A stretch of DNA of 64,000 nt from Rhizophagus clarus. Its lineage: Eukaryota; Glomeromycota; Glomeromycetes; Glomerales; Glomeraceae. The stretch lies in contig BLAL01000216.1 in the NCBI GenBank assembly GCA_015698045.1, positions 124,001 to 188,000 on the forward strand, in the 5' to 3' direction. The notes under the pieces are model-generated. The model was not told the DNA's origin. It saw only the letters and a program-made list of their open reading frames with translations, and made no database searches. A program made the translations under genes and the position numbers. Shown here piece after piece: positions 54,652-64,000 of this stretch. The first letter of the stretch is position 1. Each line of letters begins with the position of its first letter.

Positions 54652-55193
54652 TCCTAACGTGATCACGATTAAGAAAAGTTTGAGCAAACTTTTCTTAAAA
54701 TTGTATTATAAATGACTGTAACTTTTTTATTAATTTATTGTAATAAAATACGTAATAAAATAAAAATATTAACAATAATAATTATACTTTTAAACACTTT
54801 ACAAAAAATTTATAAACTTGATAATGCATTCAATAAATAAGACAATAAAAATTTTTTAACTACATTAAACGAATTAAAAATTTCTAAAAAGAAAAATCTA
54901 TAAAGAAAGCAAACTCTAAAAAATTTCTTAATACGTTTTATAATATGAAATCTAACGTATTAAAATTTGTATCACATATCGGGTACCCGATATGTGTAAG
55001 ATAGAACTGTGCCCGATATATATTAAATAACATATCGGTGACCAATAGTTTAGATATCGGGGTCTTGGTAATTAGGCATATTTTGAAGTGTAATAAATCG
55101 GGTACCCAATATATAAAAATACCTGATATTTATCTGATTAGCCGCTGATATATAAGTCCCCGATATGTACCCGATAGAATTGATTTTGACCAG

Positions 55194-56449
55194 TAATACT
55201 AATTATGTTTTTTTTACTCTTTTACTTAATACTAACAATATGTTTATTTTTTATTTTGTCTTACTTTAATACTAACGATCAATACTAACAATACTAATTA
55301 TATTTTTTCTACTCCTTTTACTTAATACTAACAACATGTTTATTTTTTATTTTGTCTCTTCTTTCTTTTATTTTTAGTTTATTCTTTGCAGGTATAGAAA
55401 TATTTGTTTATTAATACTAATTATTTTCGTTTTCTTTTTACCTCTATTACTTTGTGTCGTAATACTAACAATAATATCCACATTTCCTTTATTCCTTTTT
55501 ACTTTTACTTCAATACTAACAATACTAACAATACTAATTATGTTTTTTTTACTCCTTTTACTTAATACCAACAACATGTTTATTTTTCCTCTTTCTTTTA
55601 TTTTTAGTTTATTCTTTGCAGGTATAGAAATATTTGTTTATTAATACTAATTGTTTTAATACTAACGCGTTTTTTACCCTAATTGTTACTTTATATCGTA
55701 ATACTAACAATACTATCTACGTTTCCTTTTTTTCTTTTACTTGTACTTTAATACTAATGATAATATCCATGTTTCTACTGTTTTTTTAACTCTTTTTACT
55801 CTAATATTAACAACACTAACAATACTAACAATATTTCTTTTATCTTTATATCTAATACTAACGTTACTATAGCTGTTTCTTTTCTTTTTACATCTAATTG
55901 TATCGTTACTCTTTCTTTTTTTACTTTTATATATTCTGTATATAGTAATAAATACTTGTAATTTTTTATAATTTAATTCATATTATATCTAATAAAATAT
56001 ACATTATATAAACTTATAGTACAAAAATGAATTTTGAAACATTACAAAATATTTATATAAAATTACAAATCGTCAAAATATTTTAAAAAGTTGCGAAATA
56101 TTATGCAATAAAATTACACAATATTATAAACTGTAAAATTACGAAACTTTGCATATCGTAATATTTCAAAATATTTTAAAAAGTTACAAAATATTACACT
56201 TACGCAAACTTGCAGTGGGTCTGGAAACTTACAAAATATTATGTAAAATTACGAAATATTGCGAATGCGTAAAATTACAGAATATTATGAATCGTAAAAT
56301 TACGAAACTTTGTATATTATAATATTTCAAAATATTTTAAAAAGTTACAAAATATTACTCTTCTGCAAACTTGCAGCAGGTCTGGAAACTTATGAAATAT
56401 TACGATGCGTAATCTTGCGCAACTTTTTGCACTATAAAATTTTCTGATG
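55194..56449. repeat. Second copy of the ACTAAC tract and transposon-end block
   Basis: Nearly identical to 16,500-16,889 joined to 26,611-27,413, without the CACTA-type element. It contains the empty insertion site at about 55,650 and ends in TATAAAATTTTCTGATG. No gene. Confidence 0.85.
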
Positions 56450-57522
56450 TAGTCATGCGTGATGATTGTAGGAGAAGGAGAAACTTACCTACATATCATA
56501 AAAGATAATTATTTTTATTTTTTTATTTATTAAGTGAGTAGCTAGGTCCAGTCCATACCAAATATCGGCTGGAGACTCACGTTTTTTTGGACTGTGACTG
56601 ATACTGATGTTCACGTCATACAGCCTGGGTACTATTTTATAAAATAGTAGCGAACAAGTATCAAATGTGTATTTTTTTATTAAGTTATAATAAAAATTAG
56701 AATTTACTTTAATTTTTAACATAAAAATTGTAAATAATAAAAAATTCGTAAATAAAAATAAATTTGCTTTCCCAAACTTAAAAGAAAAGGAAAGAAAAGG
56801 TGTTTATATTATTTTTGATTATTCAATAGTATTACATGCCTTTTGTATACGTTCTACTGCATATGCAGCTTTAACGATCGAATAGTAATATTACGCAGAT
56901 TTACAATCTCGTAAATTTTTGAAATATTTTAATCGTAATATTACGCAAGTTTACAGTCTCATAAATTTTCAAAATATTTCAACCGTAATATTACGCAGAT
57001 TTACAGTCTTGTAAATTTTTGAAATATTTTAACTGTAATATTACGCAGGTTTACAGTCTCATAAATTTTCAAAATATTTCAACTGTAATATTACACAGGT
57101 TTACAGTTTTGTAAATTTTTGAAATATTTTAACCGTAATATTACGCAGATTTACAGTTTTATAAATTTGCAAAATATTTTGACCGTAATATTACGCAGAT
57201 TTACAGTTTTGTAAATTTTCGAAATATTTTAACTGTAATATTACGCAGGTTTATAGTCTCGTAAATTTTTGAAATATTTCAACTGTAATATTACGCAGGT
57301 TTACAGTTTTGTAAATTTGCAGAATATTTTGACTGTAATATTGCGTAAATATTATGATATTGAAAACTTGCATAATATTTTGACTGTAATATCACATAAA
57401 TCTTACGAAATTGTAAACTTATATAATATTTCAAAATTTTTTGAAATATTATGCTATAAACTTTTATAAACTTACAAAATTGTAAACTTACGCAATTTTT
57501 CGCCCTATAAAATTTCCTGATG
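56450..57522 (+). repeat. Inverted fragment of the Myb-bearing element
   Basis: Reverse complement of 14,010 to about 14,970. It holds the last exon of a Myb gene copy (TCATGCGTGATGAT ... AAAAGATAA, about 56,453-56,505), the 3' flank, the ~50-bp array (56,885-57,330) and the terminus CTATAAAATTTCCTGATG at 57,522. That terminus abuts the retroelement fossil. The earlier exons are absent, so this is a rearranged piece. Confidence 0.82.
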
Positions 57523-58411
57523 AAGGTATAGGTTCCAAATCATCATCTTCTTCTTCTAGTTCTAATTCCCCTTGAGGATCAATAGTAATAAACCTAGTTG
57601 GGTCTATTTTTTCCATACATGTTATAGGTATTGTTTGAATTTGATCATTACATTTTATTTTCATTGTGTTATTATTATAATTAATTATCGCATTAACATA
57701 TTTTAACCATATATTTCCTAGTAATACATTATATTCTTGTGATTCAGTTACTATCATATCCATCCTGGTTTCGATATCTCTTATTTTAATTGGAACTTGT
57801 CTAACTAATCCTAAAGGTGCTGTCTTTTTACCAGTTATATCAATGATTCTAACACTTGTAGAAGTATCCAAATATCTTTTAGAAATTATACATCCAACTG
57901 CTTCAGAATCAATAAGAACATTTACTTTTTCTCCATATACTTCAGCTTCTTCAAATAATGCTTCTTTAACTTCTTCAATTTGATGAATGTATGTAGATTT
58001 TTCTTTAACCAAACTCTTCAAAATTTCTTCAATATAAGTAACATGTGTTAGTGTAGTTAATTCCTGATTAGCCATTTCTTTATAGTTATCCCAACTGAAT
58101 AATTCCCATGGTCCTTGCTTGTCTGGTTCTGTGTGTTTCAATTTTTGATTGGATATTAATTTGGTCGCATAAATATCACAATTAAAATTTGGATCATTGA
58201 ATAGGTATGTTAACTCTTCTTTTTTGAGTTTGATTCCTGTTTCTTTTTGAGTTTCTTTAAGTACAGCTTGAATTGATGATTCTCCTAATTCTACTTTTCC
58301 ACCAGGTACTTGCCATAAATTATACATTTCCTTATTTTTCTGACATCGTTTTGATAAATAAATTCCATTATTCTGATATAAAATATTCATTACATAAGTA
58401 GGTCTTTTCAA
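57488..58411 (-). CDS. Retroelement frame: Nudix domain followed by retropepsin-like domain
   Basis: An open frame of 307 codons in an LTR-element fossil. Residues about 6-115 are a Nudix domain; the Nudix box reads G-KVELG-E-SSIQAVL-KETQKE-TG-I, close to the GX5EX7REUXEEXGU consensus, and PGGK precedes it. Nudix enzymes hydrolyse nucleoside diphosphate derivatives. Residues about 160-270 (KVNVLIDSEAVGCIIS, YNVLLGNIWLKYVNAIINYN) match the retropepsin fold of Ty3/gypsy elements. The last dozen codons belong to the neighbouring transposon end that inserted here. A housecleaning or replication-fidelity role, like the dUTPases of some retroviruses, is speculation. Confidence 0.72.
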   Translation of the reverse strand: MKRPTYVMNILYQNNGIYLSKRCQKNKEMYNLWQVPGGKVELGESSIQAVLKETQKETGIKLKKEELTYLFNDPNFNCDIYATKLISNQKLKHTEPDKQGPWELFSWDNYKEMANQELTTLTHVTYIEEILKSLVKEKSTYIHQIEEVKEALFEEAEVYGEKVNVLIDSEAVGCIISKRYLDTSTSVRIIDITGKKTAPLGLVRQVPIKIRDIETRMDMIVTESQEYNVLLGNIWLKYVNAIINYNNNTMKIKCNDQIQTIPITCMEKIDPTRFITIDPQGELELEEEDDDLEPIPSSGNFIGRKIA

Positions 58412-58599
58412 GATTTATTTAACTGGTTCATTTTCCTTAAATTCTTCTAATGGTTCTTTCCATTTTACTGATTTTCCTTTATTTAAATTAGTATTCTCTT
58501 GTTTACGAGAATTAAAAATAATATTATTTTCATTATTAGTGCTATTTGAGGGCTTTGGTTTGTTTGCACTCTTACCCTCCAAAGGTGCGGACATTAGTT

Positions 58600-58960
58600 T
58601 AAAGACTGAGTATTATTTCTATTTTGATTTTGGTTTTGTCTTGCAGGTTCTCTACAGTCCTTTGAAATATGCCCTTTTCTTCCACAATTATAGCGTTTAA
58701 TATTTTGACAATTGTTATTATTGTTTCTCTAATTGTTGTTGTTATTGTTACTATTATTTCCATTATTTTGAAAACTTCTTTGCCTGCAGTTCTTAGCAAT
58801 ATGTCCAGGTTTTCCACATAGATAGCATCCAGAATTTCTACCTTGATTATTCTGATATGGTTTTGGTTCTGTTCTAATCTGCCTAACGCAGTGGCAATTC
58901 CTTCACTAATTTTTCTTTTCACAATCTTTTCAATACTTTCTACTTATTGTGTAGCAGTAT
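58600..58960 (-). pseudogene. Retroelement zinc-knuckle region
   Basis: CYLCGKPGHIAKNC is a perfect CCHC knuckle (C-x2-C-x4-H-x4-C). A second knuckle-like segment (GRKGHISKDC) follows after an Asn-rich spacer. This is the nucleocapsid part of the fossil, binding RNA in living relatives. Confidence 0.8.
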
Positions 58961-59402
58961 AAGTGGGTTGGAATATAGCTATATTAGTTTTTGCTGGGAT
59001 CATTTCTTCATTTATATTCTGGAGATAATCTGGAATTAATGAAAAGCAGATAATTCCATATTTAAAGATAAAGCAATTTCCAATGCATGTGCCCTATCTA
59101 TTACTTCTTCAGCAGTTTCTGGCATAGCTGATTGGACTGGAACTATAAATTCAGGTCATAATCCTTCAAAATGAATTTATCTAATTCTGTTCTTCTTCCT
59201 TGAGGATCAACTCTTTTCTATAATTCTTCTATTGCTGCAATATAATCTTCTATAGTTTCGCCTGGTTTTTGCTTTCTATTTCTCAATTGATGTTTCTATT
59301 GATTTAACTTAAAGGGATTACAAAAGTAATCTGTAAAGCATGAACAAGTGAAGTTAATCAATATAAAGAGTTATTCCAGCTTTGGATATTTACTCAATTA
59401 TA

Positions 59403-60640
59403 CTAAGTAAGAGCAGTTCCTTTTAGATAAGAAGTAACTAAAATTACTTTTCTGTTTTCTGGTACTTTATTAGCATCACAGGCTCTTTCAAATGCTTCCA
59501 ACCATTCTACAGGATCTTGGTTTCCTCCTTTAAATTCTGGGAAATCCACTAAACGAGTTTTTCTAGGTTCAGCATTTCTATCAAAATATTCTTTCGCTTT
59601 AGCTACTAATTCAAAGATTGATTGCTCTTGTGAATTTAAGTCTTTCATCCAGTTAGGCGTTGATCCTGAGTTTTGTGTAGCTTGTCCTGCAATACTGAAG
59701 AGTGGATTCATTCAGGTATGAGAATTATTACTATTAGGTTAAAATTTTGAAGATGATGAAGATTGTAACTCAGGTTGATTTAAGGATTGTTTGGGTGTAG
59801 AGCTTCTGATTGAACTTCCAAAATTACTCTTTCGTTGATATCTAGAGTAAAATTTACTTCTGTTTTGGTCATTCTCTTCATCATGTAATCCATATCTTGA
59901 CAAAAAAGAAAAATCTCGAGGTACAGTAATACTTGACTCATCGTAAAGGTCATTATATCGAAAAGAAGGTTGCAGTTGTAATGGTAAAGTACTAGAACTT
60001 AAGATACTTTTACTATTTCCAATAGGGTTTTTTGATGTATCCCGAATATTTAAATTACTTGATTCTATATATTTTTCATTATTTTCTTTTTTCTTATTCT
60101 TTGCCTCTTTATTACTCCTTTGAGTTTTACTTTCATTTGACTCATTATTTTCCTTCTGTTGTTCATCTTCTAAAGTTATAATAGTAGTATCACTACTAAA
60201 TCTTCGGTAAGTCTGCTCATTCTTTTAAAAATGGTATTTTGAAATTGACTGGTAATTTTCCAATAGAATAAAAGACTTTCAATCAAGGATTCAAACAAAG
60301 GTGGTGTTCCTGGGTATCTAATGGTTTGGATCAATTGCTCAATTAATTCTCGAGCTTGTTGTTAGCCTTGTGTTTTTTGTAGTTGCTTAAAAATTTGGAT
60401 AGTTTAAAAGGTATATAATCCTCCTTCACTTCTAGGTTGTAATATACTCTTTCAAAATATTGCAAACAGCTGATTAGTATTTTCAATTAAATCTCGTTGC
60501 ACTGGCCAACAAATTTCACATGAAGGATCATTCTTTTCTACTTGTTCTTGACTATGGGCTAGATGATGTTTACTTGTTTTTACTAAATATTGGTATTCCC
60601 TTAAGCAATCTGATTTGCTCATTCACTTTAGTATTAAGAG
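59403..60640 (-). pseudogene. Retroelement gag region
   Basis: The segment KTRLVDFPEFKGGNQDPVEW, LEAFERACDANKVPENRK and VILVTSYLKGTA is typical of Retrotrans_gag. Upstream are Ser/Asn-rich, charged stretches. It is part of the broken fossil. Confidence 0.75.
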
Positions 60641-60676
60641 TAGGTTTTTGATCTGTTCACCCAACTCGCATCAAAT

Positions 60677-61293
60677 TGTTATCTTGGCAAATGTAAAGGA
60701 CTGAAACTTTACACGATACCTAAAATAACAGGAGTTTAACTCTGGTAAGAACTTTAACACGTGATATGATAAATTTTGAAGGTAAACGTTTATAATAAAA
60801 TAAGATAAGAATAATAAAGTTTATTAAGAAATAAAGAAATACGTTATAACTTTAATTAATGGATTGATTCTTTTGTTGGCAAGAATAACCCAAAGAAATT
60901 ATCTTTTGTTGCAGATAAAATCTTAGTAATAACTAAAGAAATAAAATACAAAGATAAAAATTAAATAACTAACTACCACGACTCTACTTTACCTACAACT
61001 TATTCAATCATTATATATAATAAAATAATAATAACAAAAATAAAATAAATATAATAAATAAAATATATAATATAAATATAACAAATAAAATAAATCAAAT
61101 AAATATAATAAATTATATTAATCATATTAATCAGATTGATCATATTATTATGATCATCATGATTATTATGATTATTACAACTATCATGATCGTCTTAACT
61201 ATTACAACTATTACGACTATTATAACTATTGTGACTATTATGATTATTGCGATTATTATAACTATTATGATCAAGCAATTTTTAACTTCAACA
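60677..61293 (-). repeat. Candidate 5' LTR of the retroelement fossil
   Basis: Read on the minus strand it starts TGTTGAAGTTAAAAATTGC and ends AAGATAACA (TG...CA), 617 bp. It is followed by TGATGCGAGTTGGG, which could be the primer-binding site. It contains ACTATTATG-type simple repeats. The partner LTR is not in the window, so the call rests on position and ends. Confidence 0.5.
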
Positions 61294-62050
61294 ATATAAA
61301 TAGTGAAATTAATGTTTTAATATATTTTTTAAAATTTTGTATACAAAAATACCAAAATTTAACAGAACTACCAGTTCTAGCTTTTTAGTTCATATTTTTA
61401 TCATTACAAAATAATAAATATAATTACATTTATCAAATGCATTATATCCATCAAAATGCATTATATCTGGCAAAATGCATTACATCTGTTAAAATGCATT
61501 ACAGCTGTCAAAATTCTGCCAAAATAATTACAGTCATGTTAATTCAGATTTGGCATAGCTATAATATATTTTAGCATTCTAAGAATCTAATTTACAGATA
61601 AATATATTTTCAATATCTTTGTCTTAAATATCAGTAAATTTTTTGGCTTTAGGGTCCTTAAAGAATCCTAAAATCCATAACATAGGAAGGATCCTCAGAG
61701 ATTCTTCTCCACCGCTGGTTAAGAAAAAATTTAAAAAATCTCTAAGGATCAGAAAGAATCCTTAGGGATATTTATTCATTTATTAATGGACTCATCTATT
61801 TACTGTTTCCTATTGATTTTGAGTGTATTTATAAATTTTTATTTATTTATTTATCTCATATTATTATATCTCTCTAAATTAATAATAAATTAACAAAATT
61901 TCTAAATTATAAATATAAAATTCAAAAGTGGAATCTATGTTAAAAATGTTCAGTAATGTTATAAATAAAGGATCATTCATTTTTCTAGATACACACTTTC
62001 TATTAATTAATACCTATAAAAAAAATAGAGAAATGTTATTTTAACGTTCC
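61294..62050. other. AT-rich region without a gene
   Basis: I see no coding frame, RNA gene or clear element end. Three GCATTATATCTG / GCATTACATCTG words repeat near 61,435-61,510. Confidence 0.55.
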
Positions 62051-62079
62051 TATTAAAAAAAACAAGCATATGGTATGTT

Positions 62080-63620
62080 TTGTGAAAAACTTACTATTTT
62101 TACTTTTAAAAAACTTTTATCTACGCGTCTAGAACCATCTAAAAAAAGTAATGAACGTTAATAGCCGTTCCATTAATAAAAGTAAACCAAATAAATTAAA
62201 CTAATACTCATCTCCAAAAGATTTGAAATACTAGCTGCCTAAAATAAAATAAGAACGATAATAAAATGTTAATATTAATTTTATTAAAATACAAAGAAAC
62301 TTAAAAATAGGGTCCTTACCAAAATCCACATATCCAGACAAAAAAAACTCGAATTTGACTTTTCCCTAAGATCTCATATGCTGCTTAATAAAAAGAGAGA
62401 AAATGATAAAGGTTCGTTAATTGAAAAAAAAAATCCAAAATAAATATTTTTTTTACTTCCCAATTTTCACATCTAAAGAAACTTGAAACAGCTTAAAAAA
62501 AATTAAAAATAAAACAAACAGTCAGTAATGTTTGTTAAATAAAAAAAAGTTAAAAAAAACTTCAATTTTCAGTCCCAAAAACTCAAAAAAAGAGCCTAAA
62601 AAAACAAACCAAATAGTTAGTAAGTGATTTTTATTAAAATATAAAAATTTTGAAAATAAAAATTTCTTTTATACTTCCTGAACTAGAGACTCGACAAAAC
62701 GGCCTAAATAAAAGAAAAAAAAATGGAATTAGTAATGCTTAATACTTATTAAAATAAATAAAAGGGAAAAAATACTTTCTAACAGAATTGCTACATCCAA
62801 AGAAACAAAGAGTAGTCTAAAAGAAAAAAAAATGAAATGTCAAATAAATACCATTTCATTACAACCCATTTATTCACTTACTTATACTCACACAGGAAAA
62901 AATAGTGTGAAAAAATTGATTTGGCTTCAGTAAAGTAGGAATACAAATGAACCCTGACAGAATTTCCACATGCCTAAAAATTGAAAAGAAAACATTAGTA
63001 AACATTTCGTTAAAATAAATTCAAAAAAAATTACTCACCAAACTATGCGTAATAAGATGCTTACTTTTCCACCCATTTCTTGCTCTTTGCTCGCTCCTTT
63101 GAGTTTACTTCTTCACATACTTCACCTAATTCTTTCGCTTATTTATTTCTGAATTCTGATCTTAGGCCATTTAAAAAAAAGCGAAAAATTATCATTACCA
63201 TATTAAAAGTTTGTCAAAGTATAATTAAAAAAATATCACACTTACCAAACTTTCACACATCCAAATATCCTGAAGGACTAGCCATCTGCAAAACCATTAG
63301 AACTGTTCGTTAAAATAAAAAAAATTAAAGAAAAAAAATAAATAAGAAACTTACCAGAAATTCTCATCTAGAACCGAAGGAACTACAAAAAAAAAGAAAA
63401 AAAAATTGAAACTTAGTAAACGTTTTGCCAAAAGAAATTTAAAAAAAAATATTTTTGAGTCCCCTTACCAAAATTATACGCACCAAAAGATCCAGCTATC
63501 TAGGAAAAAAAAATAAAAGTAGAAACATAAATAATAGATTTCATTAAAAGAAATAAATCAAAAAGTCTTCTTTCTTTACCAAAATTTGCATCTATACGAT
63601 AATATTTTATCTGGAATCAT
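62080..63620 (-). other. Minus-strand array of micro-exon-like units
   Basis: Read on the minus strand, exon-like blocks of about 28-40 nt recur roughly every 110 bp. Clear units are 63,620-63,580, 63,499-63,469, 63,382-63,355 and 63,285-63,246, with donors GTAAAG, GTAAGG, GTAAGT and GTAAGT at spacing 109-114 bp. More diverged units follow near 63,120, 63,037, 62,930, 62,800, 62,670, 62,560, 62,470, 62,320, 62,220 and 62,090. Introns contain TTACTAA-type words and end in T-rich tracts with TAG/CAG. The exon theme is GCT-G--CTT--GGATGTG-AAATTTTG. The phases I tried do not give one open frame, so the array may be decayed, alternatively spliced or non-coding. Confidence 0.5.
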
Positions 63621-64000
63621 TGATTCTGGCTTTATCAATTTACGTGTTATATTAGTCTATAAATATTTGCGCGTGTGGTTTAATTATCTGATAGAATTAT
63701 TATTATGAAATAATAGGCATTATATTAAACCGAAAAGTATAAAAAAAATGAATTTAATAATTTTTTATATAAAGAAGCTGTGGAAAAAGAAAAATGGAAA
63801 AAAATGAAAAAAAGGTTCAGACGATTAGAGAATGAGGGAAAGGAGAAAGAGTGAGGGAAAGTGAAAGGAAAAGGAAACGGAAATGGGAATGGAAATAAGA
63901 TTTAAAAGTTTAAAAAAAAGCATCTAACCGATCTTTTTTTTTTAAATTGCAGCTGCGGCAGCTGGCAAGTCATTATTAAAATAATCACGTATTTATTATA
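63621..64000. other. AT-rich end of the window
   Basis: No gene found. A purine-rich stretch (63,800-63,900, GAGGGAAAGG-type) and a T-rich tract with GCAG near 63,952 are visible. The latter would be a plus-strand acceptor-like site only by chance composition. Confidence 0.5.

Larger units (their letters stand above)
50276..55193. mobile_element. 4.9-kb DNA transposon with ~40-bp TIRs and a Myb-like gene
   Basis: CTGGTCAAAATC-AT-CTATC-GGTACATATCGGG at 50,276 is mirrored at the right end (to 55,193), and TA flanks both sides (50,274-50,275 and 55,194-55,195). Both subterminal regions are full of the 18-bp palindrome ATATCGGGTACCCGATAT and its variants (50,290-50,640 and 54,970-55,170). Inside are a GTTAGTA-rich tract (50,900-51,310), three ~206-213-bp tandem units, the Myb/SANT-like gene and a micro-exon array. 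A TA target duplication would fit Tc1/mariner, but no DDE transposase is visible, so the superfamily is open. Confidence 0.78.
57523..61293 (-). mobile_element. LTR retrotransposon fossil (Ty3/gypsy-like), gag-protease part
   Basis: Minus-strand order: candidate 5' LTR (61,293-60,677), gag region, CCHC knuckles, Nudix-protease frame, then the inserted end of another transposon. Reverse transcriptase and integrase are not in the window. The element is broken, with several breaks in the gag region. Its family is judged from the gag and protease style. Confidence 0.72.

Overview
The window reads as a stack of transposable elements from an AT-rich fungal nuclear genome. The coding style (long low-complexity Asp/Asn and Lys tracts, short introns with GTAAGT, TACTAAC-like and AG signals), a CACTA-type transposase with its N-terminal Cys/His block, an arbuscular-mycorrhiza-like LINE and a Polinton all fit a Glomeromycotina fungus such as Rhizophagus. 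That assignment is inference from protein style, not from a database match. I see no ordinary housekeeping gene, rRNA, tRNA or CRISPR array.

Left part (1-15,540). Two head-to-tail copies of one LINE lie on the minus strand. Copy B (5,435-13,606) is full length, with an open ORF2 (endonuclease, reverse transcriptase, RNase H) and an ORF1 interrupted by one TGA. Copy A (1-5,419, running off the left edge) is decayed but carries the same TGA. Both sit at the same 15-bp target, whose core is a perfect 12-bp palindrome. The target is in an intron of a small Myb/SANT-like gene. A second, intact copy of that gene lies in inverted orientation at 14,913-15,537 and still holds the unoccupied target.

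Middle part (14,010-33,550). A probable Myb-bearing DNA transposon (14,010-27,413) carries the intact Myb gene, about 50-bp satellite-like repeats and ACTAAC-rich tracts. A complete 9.7-kb CACTA-type transposon (16,890-26,610) is inserted in it, with matching ends, a 3-bp CTA target duplication and an unoccupied site elsewhere in the window. This transposon encodes a transposase (plus strand, one nonsense codon) and a divergent six-exon SR-rich/acidic partner protein of about 551 residues. A related but more decayed pair (partner gene 29,648-31,195, transposase 31,609-48,981) follows. A 363-bp MITE with the same CACAGGTCGAA ends sits in an exon of that partner gene.

Polinton (33,551-47,712). 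A 14.2-kb Polinton/Maverick with about 596-bp terminal inverted repeats and a 5-bp target duplication splits the second transposase. It carries integrase with chromodomain, A32-type packaging ATPase, protein-primed DNA polymerase B and a D5-like helicase. It also has a Gag-like protein and a retropepsin-like protease, and I could not see a double-jelly-roll capsid. It is a broken fossil.

Right part (49,209-64,000). A pseudogene of unknown family is cut by a 4.9-kb transposon (50,276-55,193) with about 40-bp inverted repeats. The transposon contains a second Myb/SANT-like gene followed by a tandem array of about 25-37-nt micro-exons with conserved splice signals. Next come rearranged pieces of the Myb-bearing element, an LTR-retroelement fossil with a Nudix domain ahead of its protease, and a second, minus-strand array of micro-exon-like units at 62.1-63.6 kb.

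The observations that look least described are the repeated micro-exon arrays, small DNA elements whose only visible gene is Myb-like, the conserved SR-rich/acidic partner of the CACTA-type transposase, the Gag-plus-protease Polinton, and the Nudix-protease frame.
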